This document shows, piece by piece, positions 58,190-64,000 of a stretch of DNA of 64,000 nucleotides. Both the position numbers and the translations under genes were made by a program. Positions within the stretch are counted from its first letter, which is position 1, and every line of letters starts with the position of its first letter. Source of the stretch: Viscum album. Its lineage: Eukaryota; Streptophyta; Magnoliopsida; Santalales; Viscaceae. The notes beneath the pieces were generated by a model. The model ran no database searches and had not been told where the DNA came from. It saw nothing but the letters and a program-made list of their open reading frames with translations. The DNA lies in assembly GCA_963277665.1 (NCBI GenBank), contig OY728163.1:1903344644-1903408643 (forward strand), in the 5' to 3' direction.

Positions 58190-58800
58190 TAATATATACA
58201 TATTATAAAGGAATAAATTGATGTGTTTCCTAAAGAGTTACCATGAAATCCTCCTGAGTGTGAAGTTGAGTTTTACATTAAAATCACCCATATGAAAAAA
58301 CCTATATCTAACACTCCTTATATAATTGACATAGTGTAATTAGGGAAACCAAAGAAAAAACTACAATAGTTTTTTAACAAGTGATTCATTCTCCTTAGTG
58401 TTTCACATTGGGGAGCCGCTGTTCTTTTTTTAAGAAGAAGGATGGATCTATGAGGTTATCAATTGATTTTAGGGAAATAAATTTCATTACTATAAATAAA
58501 AAAAGTCATTTTCCTTTTATTGAAGTAATATTTTATCAAATTCATGGTGCTAAATAATTCTCAAAGATTGATATTCATTTCGGGTATCATCAATTGTGAG
58601 TATGGAAGGAATATATTCCAACGACAAAATTTCTCTCAATGTATATAAATTATGAGTTTATAATAATGGAATTTGGATTGAAAAATTCACCCTTCATTTT
58701 TATCCATCTAAGGAGTATATTATTAAAATATTATCATGATAATTTCATTGTGGTGTTTATAGATGATATCTTAGTATTCTAAAACATCTTTTAACAACAC
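58190..58800 (+). pseudogene. Gypsy D reverse transcriptase relic
   Basis: The lead-in 'DVFPKELP.NPPECEVEFYI' (about 58220-58275) is the usual text before gypsy reverse transcriptase. It is followed by 'SVSHWGAAVLFFKKKDGSMR', 'LSIDFREIN', 'FSKIDIHFGYHQL', 'MEFGLKNSPFIF' and 'FIVVFIDDILVF', whose F-I-D-D codons are at 58756-58767. All catalytic blocks are in the right order and spacing. Stops and substitutions occur in nearly every block (for example the stop after 'GAK'). The family copies RNA into DNA. Confidence 0.92.
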
Positions 58801-58859
58801 AAAATAAATTTGAGAATCATTCTTGAAACTCTAATAGGGAAGTAATAATATTGGAAATT

Positions 58860-59400
58860 TAGTATGTGATAATTATGGCTTCAGGATGTTTCTTTTATTG
58901 GATATATTTTCTCTAGGAATGGAATATTAGTTGATCCATCAAAGATAACGGAAGTTAAGGATTATTTTACAACAATAAACACAAATGTGATATATAGTTT
59001 CCATGTATTAGTTTATTTTTTTATTATTTGTTTAAAATAATTTTGATTGTCAAACCTGATAACAAAGTTTAAACATAGAGGGGTTAAGTTAATATGGTTA
59101 TAATATTATAAAGAATGTTTTAAATAACTAAATAGGATATTGGTCAGTGAATCAATATTGAAATTACAATTGAGAAGGTATGGTTTTGTGATATATTGTA
59201 ATGCATCAAAGAAAGGAATCATATGGATCCTTATATAGAATTATTAACTTATTGATTATGAATCAAAGTTAAATATCTATGAATAGAATTATCCAACTCA
59301 CGTTCATGAGTTAGAATATGTAACTTTTTACTTGAATATATGTAGGAGTTATCTCCATGGTAAAATATATGATATATATAATTATAAAAAAATTATAAAA
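58860..59400 (+). pseudogene. Gypsy D RNase H relic
   Basis: 'VSFIGYIFSRNGILVDPSKI' near 58885-58950 is the link block 'VxFLGHVISxxGIxVDPxKI'. 'FVIYCNASKKGI' near 59180-59220 is the RNase H opening 'FVVYCDASxxGLG' with the catalytic D changed to N. 'NYPTHVHELEYVTF' near 59290-59330 corresponds to 'NYPTHDLELAAVVFAL', and 'ICRSYLHG' to 'WRHYLYG'. RNase H removes RNA from the hybrid. Confidence 0.88.
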
Positions 59401-59639
59401 TACATATTTTAAAAAAATTGATAAATATGAGACAAATAATATGGTTAGATCTACTCAAGGATTATTATTTCTCAATACACTACCACCCTAGGATATAAAA
59501 AAAGGTGTTTGATGCATTGTATAGATAAGATCATGAAGTTCTGACTAAAATTATTATTTGGAAATATTTTATATTTATGGATTTACTAAAGATAGATATG
59601 GGAATAAATAAGGTTGAGTAAACATAAATTATTTTCCAA

Positions 59640-60870
59640 ATAATTTCAAAACCATATTTTTTGGAGAAGAAAAGATGTAATAGCTAGATCAAATGAGATT
59701 ACAAAAGAAAATTAAAGTCCTGAATGATGAGAATTTGGAAGACTTTATTTATAAAGATGGTATACCAAAATTAAAAAAAAATGTTATGTGTTTCTTAAAT
59801 ACCTGATCTAAAGAGGATATTACTTGAAAAATACCATAGTTCAAATTTCTCTACAAACCCTGGTAACACCAATATGTACATGGATTTAAGAGAATATTTT
59901 TTTTGATAATATAAATCATGAAATTGTAGACTATTTAACAAGATGTTTATTTTTTAAATCGGTAAAGGCCAAGATAAAATTTCATAACGGTGTCATAAAA
60001 CCTCTCCTTATTCTTATGTGGAATTGGGATGGTAATATTATGGACTTCATCACTAGATTCATAAATAATCCATAAATAAATGATTCAATTTGTGTTGTTG
60101 ATTTCATTACTAAGTACATGCATTTCTTCTAAATATTGGTTGATTTACCTCTTTAGTTCCTTGAATGAATCTATATTCATAAATTTGTGAGACTTCCTAG
60201 TTCACCCATTTCAATTATATCTGATCATGACCCATGGTTTATATCAAAATTCAATAAAATTCATTCAAGTTCTCTTGAAATTGAACTACATCTGTGCACT
60301 ACTTTTCATACTCAAACAAATAGATGGTCTAAAAAACAATTTGAACATTAGAATACATGTTGAGGTCATGATCACTTGATTTTTAAGGTATGTGGGATCA
60401 GTATTTACCTTTGATAGAATTTATATATAATAATAGATTCCATTTGAGAATTCAATTAGGGTGGTGTGAAGCATTATATAGGAAAATATTTAATACACCA
60501 ACATGTTGGGATGAAATTAGTGAAATTAATCTTTTAGGGCTAGAAAATTTTTAGGAGACAATGGTAAAAGTAATAACTATTTAGTTTTATATCAAGGTAT
60601 ATCAAATCAAGAAAAAGAGTTATGCTGATGAATGAAGGAAGGACTTTGAATTTCAGGTAGGTGATCATGTTTTATTGAAGTTATCACCATGCAAGTGATT
60701 TATATTGTTTGGAAAGATGTGTATATTATGTCTCAAGTACATTAAGACTTTTGAGCTCTTGGAAAGGATTGTATATTGTTTTTATCATTTAGATATAACA
60801 CCCAACCTATTTAATGTGCATGATGTGTTCCACATCATGAAACTATAGCATAATTCACATAAATTTATTC
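59640..60870 (+). pseudogene. Gypsy D integrase relic
   Basis: In order: 'YLTRCLFFKSVKAKI' near 59935-59975 (zinc-site part, 'CxxCxxxKAE'), 'WNWDGNIMDFIT' near 60020-60055 ('WxWExIxMDFV'), 'ISIISDHDPWFISKF' near 60210-60250 ('VSIISDRGxxFTSxFW'), 'CTTFHTQTN' near 60298-60325 ('STAFHPQTDGQSE'), and the C-terminal 'KDFEFQVGDHVLLKLSP' near 60640-60695 and 'NVHDVFHIMKL' near 60817-60850. This is a plant gypsy integrase with its 'GDHVFLKVSP' and 'VHxVFHVSxL' ends. No chromodomain could be confirmed after it. Stops disable it. Confidence 0.9.
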
Positions 60871-61086
60871 AGGATTTTGACTGAATCATAAATTAGAAAA
60901 TTTATTAATTTTAATTTGATTAATGGATTTTATTTTTTTAATTTGGTATGATAAAATTAAATAAGGTTTGTTTTTTAAAATTTTCATAAATAGTTGATTT
61001 TTAGGTGAATAGTGAAAAATATAGAGCAACTTAGCAACCCGCTTCATGATGATGTAACCTATGTAATGGTGAATGACTAGACAATA

Positions 61087-61760
61087 AGGAATGTTATAAT
61101 TCTTTAGAACTGGTCATCCTATAATAATGCATGGATAGTTATTATTCACTTGGATTTCTTTGCTACATCACACGTTCAAACAGTTTCCATGAAAAATTTA
61201 TTTTATGATATAAATGTTCTATGGATTCTTAGAGTTAATGGTAAGGAAATAAGATCAACTATTATGAAATATATTTTATATATTCCCCCAATTAGTCTGT
61301 GGATCAAGGTGAACCTATATAGTGCTATTTCTGACATGCCTTTTACCTCAGGGTATGTTGGTGTCTTCCGTACCCATTATGGTTTTTTCATGGGTTTTTT
61401 CTCTCAGTTAATACACATTGGCATGGTTAATGAATCCGAACTATGGGTCATCATTCAAGATTTTATATATGTGGTTCACCATGAATGGAAATTTCTTTGG
61501 GTCAAATTTGACTCAATAATGGATATTGAATCTTTAAGGACTATGAACAAGAATACACCTTGGAATGTTCTACCTCATTAGATTGAATGTCTTTGCAGTA
61601 TCATGCACCTTAATTTGACAGTTCCACATTCTTATAGGGTGGCTAATAATGTTTTGTATTATTTTTAAAATAGGGATATTTTGGATGCAAGTTCTATGTG
61701 ATCTTTTTTTACCCCAGGTTTTTTTATTCTATGTTGATGAGGACATTTAGGGTATAACCC
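61087..61760 (+). pseudogene. LINE RNase H (RVT_3) relic, 5'-truncated
   Basis: An open frame of 143 codons (61150-61581) reads 'PPISLWIKVNLYSA', 'GYVGVFRTHYGFFMGFFSQL', 'ESELWVIIQDFIYVVHHEWK' and 'FLWVKFDS', followed by 'TPWNVLPHWIECL' across a stop. This is the RNase H domain at the end of plant LINE Pol proteins ('PPxGWIKVNxDGA', 'GxGGVFRxxxG', 'AELxAI', 'LWVExDS', 'TPWxLxxRW'). After the stop the match goes on ('TVPHSYRVAN', 'SHIxREGN'). The catalytic D of 'NTDGA' is lost. No reverse transcriptase is upstream, as in LINE copies truncated at the 5' end. A host RNase H-like gene fragment is less likely. Confidence 0.7.
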
Positions 61761-62204
61761 ATTCCCATATTTGTGAAAACCCCTAAAAGGACTTATATTT
61801 TATATTAATTTTTCTTAAAAATTATATGGTATCCTTTTTCTAGGATTAGAAATTTTCACTATAATTAATTTATAGGTATATTTTTGAACTTATAAATCAA
61901 GTTTTAACAATTTTCATATCTAAGTAATGATTTTGTTCAAATAATTTTTTTTTTGGTTCTTCTATTTTAAATCTATATTCACAAGGATCATTTCATTTTT
62001 GGTTTTATTCTAATGTCTAATAAGTTTAATTATATAATATCATCAAATATTAAATATAATTTAAACCCTCCATTATACTTAATTTATAAGTGTTTTTTAT
62101 GTGAAATATTCAAATTTTTAATAAAAATTTATTTATGGTTTAAAGGTGTCATGTATGTGGAAAATGGAATTTAAAGGCCTTTAGTAAGGTTAATATTCCT
62201 TTTT

Positions 62205-62565
62205 CATGTCTTATGTAAGGGTAAAATCCATATATCATCTTCTTTATAAAGGTAATTCATCCTTGTATAAGGGTCATCCAGTGTTTCATAAGGGTAGCTA
62301 AACACCTAAGGGTATCTATGTAAGGGTATCCATACATTATGTGAGGTTCACCACAATACTAGGTAAGGGTAAGGTGACCACATAATAGTATTGTGTAACA
62401 GTGTCAGTGCGCCACGTAAGAGTAACCACTTGTATAAGGGTGCTATGATAGGGTAGTTCATGTGTTGTATAATGGTAACCCACACCTTCCAAATGCTTCA
62501 TAAGGGTATATTTAAGCTGTATAAGTGTAAGAAGGACCTTTAGAGTCCCTCATAAGTGTATATTC
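62205..62565 (+). repeat. Irregular array of TAAGGGT motifs
   Basis: About thirteen copies of (G/C/A)TAAGGGTA or close variants occur in 360 bases at uneven spacing of some 25-30 bases, often followed by CC or CCA. It lies in the 3' LTR of gypsy D. It may be a decayed tandem repeat, possibly related to the ~35-bp repeat near 35674 in the 5' LTR. Confidence 0.6.
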
Positions 62566-64000
62566 CACTATGTATGATTAAATCCATGTTTTCCTTACAC
62601 AGAACATACCACATATGCAAGGGTAATGTTTTACCCTTTCTTTTGGTTTTTCTCTCTTCTTCTTCCATAGCATAGCCTTGAAACATGTATATGATTATTT
62701 CAAATGCTAAAAATAATGGAATTATATCCCTATAATAATTTAAATACATAATCTATGATTATGGATGAAATTAAACACTCCAATTTTATGAATCAGTAAA
62801 AAAAATTGAATAATGATATTAAATTTTTAGTTTTAATATTGTAAACCTATATGTGGTTTTTTTATTATAAGAATACTTAGTACTTATTATACCTTTGTTA
62901 GTGTTTCCTTTAATCCCAAATAGTTACGATATTCTATTAAGTAGTTGTTGAGGTGTCCCCTTTATTGAATCGGGCCATTATTCAATTTTCCCATGTAGGA
63001 CCAAACAAGTCTTCACTTCTCTTTTTGGTTGTAGTGGATGCGGGTGATAGTTTCATGTATAAAATTATTCTATTATTTTCTCATTATTTAATTTTTTTAA
63101 TGAAATAAACCTCATGGAAAATTTGGATAAAGAATTCATGAATAATGATAATGTGGAAATTTATTTAGGGAATGAAAAAATAATATTACCTAAGAAAATC
63201 ATCAAATGCATTAAAAGAATTGTTATTGTGAAATATAGAAGAATAATAATAAAGTACTATCACATACATATTATTCTTATTAAATTGAATGTTATCACAT
63301 TTGGTTCTATTAGTATTCTTGAAGAAGATATTGCTAATGCATGCATTGGAAAATTTTGGTAATTTGGAAATTATCTAAGAGAGTGATACTTTTATACCAT
63401 GAGATGTTTTATTTATTTTGGTAAATAGAATAATTTAAAATGGTGTTAATAACCCTTAATGAACCATGAATGTTGATGTGTCAATAACTATGATAAAAAG
63501 GCCAATAGGTAGGTGTTCTTAACTGTAACGGTTTTTAGTCTATATTTTTTACCACATATTGTGGTTCATCATTGACATTACCATCAATTAAATAGTTAGG
63601 CAGTTAATTACCTTTTGTCTCTCTCATTTATAAATTTTTTTATGTTATAGTTTTTTTTGAAATAACTGATAACTATGCTTGATTATGATCACATGTGGGT
63701 GTGTGTGTAGCTCATATGACCCACTGTGATATTTAATTCTACCATAATTTCTAGAGTAGATTTTGTTCCCATGTTTCATTGAAATCACATGTTATTATGT
63801 ATTGATACTATATAATCAATTTAGCATTACATGTTTGCCTCATATTCTCTACCCAGTTATTTCTGTTACCATTCCTTGATGGTTGTTATTCGTACTTGAG
63901 AGAGGTGGACCATCATGTTTTATTAATCCTTTAGACAGGGAGTGTGCACGACTTGTGATGGTGATGAAAACAACCTAAGCATAGAGTGTGGGGAAAAAGG

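Larger units (their letters stand above)
33060..64000 (+). mobile_element. Gypsy D: old Ty3-gypsy element, interrupted by copia C and running out of the window
   Basis: The relics of gag, protease, reverse transcriptase, RNase H and integrase at 56697-60870 are in plus-strand order. A 3' LTR-like region (from about 60880) matches 33160-33600. For instance, AATTTGGTATG...TTTTTAGGTGAATAnTGnAAAATA near 60939-61022 corresponds to AATTTAGTATG...TTTTTGGGTGAATATGGAAAATA near 33198-33285, and TTTTGTTCAAATAA near 61931 to the same words near 33465. Copia C, with its TTTAT duplication, sits between the 5' LTR side and gag. All frames are broken. The start at TGTAATACCC (33060) is a suggestion. Confidence 0.7.
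60880..64000 (+). repeat. Gypsy D 3' LTR (approximate, continues past the window)
   Basis: Shared words with 33160-33600 place the LTR start shortly after integrase. The region contains a LINE relic (about 61087-61760) and a TAAGGGT-rich repeat (62205-62565). From the 5' copy a length of at least 3 kb is expected, so the end falls outside. The 82-codon frame at 63114-63362 has no known motif. Confidence 0.5.

Noticed and set aside
62205..62565. Interstitial telomere repeat
   Set aside because: The word TAAGGGT resembles telomere units, but spacing is irregular and the plant unit TTTAGGG is not repeated in tandem.
1..64000. CRISPR arrays, bacterial operons, phage or plasmid features
   Set aside because: No regular spacer-repeat arrays, ribosome binding sites or prokaryotic gene clusters were seen; all coding traces are plant retroelements.

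Overview
The window is nuclear DNA from a plant with a large, repeat-filled genome. It is AT-rich, and every recognisable open frame belongs to Ty1-copia, Ty3-gypsy or LINE-type elements of the kinds found in seed plants. The primer sites are of the initiator-tRNA-Met type, and the oldest copies are heavily decayed. I cannot tell gymnosperm from large-genome angiosperm. I see no host protein gene, rRNA gene, functional tRNA gene, CRISPR array or bacterial feature.

The window is a set of nested LTR retrotransposons. (1) Bases 1-20790: an old plus-strand Ty1-copia element ('copia A') with recognisable gag, protease, integrase, reverse transcriptase and RNase H relics. Its 3' LTR is split by 'element A' (8648-20517, target duplication TATAG). 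Element A has 4.9-kb LTRs, a 2.1-kb interior, a broken gag and no pol. (2) 20791-24118: AT-rich DNA with a probable decayed gypsy LTR. (3) 24119-32991: a minus-strand LTR element with 3.2-kb LTRs and a 2.4-kb interior without visible genes. (4) About 33060 to beyond 64000: an old plus-strand Ty3-gypsy element ('gypsy D'). Its gag side is interrupted by a minus-strand Ty1-copia element ('copia C', 36470-56691, duplication TTTAT). Copia C is in turn interrupted between reverse transcriptase and RNase H by 'element B' (38774-50839, duplication TCACT). The 3' LTR of gypsy D also carries a LINE RNase H relic.

Element B is the youngest insertion. Its two LTRs are both 4741 bp and nearly identical. 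Its 2.6-kb interior keeps a primer site, a polypurine tract and one open 156-codon frame that is only the zinc-knuckle part of Gag. Elements A, B and the 24-33 kb element share one design: very long LTRs, a short interior and no pol. They must have depended on enzymes from other elements.

The most notable structures are the following: a string of five GC-rich hairpins plus a (TAA)n(TTA)n palindrome, present in both LTRs of element A; 150-, 45-, 41- and about 20-bp tandem arrays in the same LTRs; a dense array of a degenerate ACTTGCGCGCCACT-like motif in both LTRs of copia C; and a tRNA-derived SINE-like unit inside element B. Most coordinates of decayed domains are approximate, because they were read by eye from interrupted frames.
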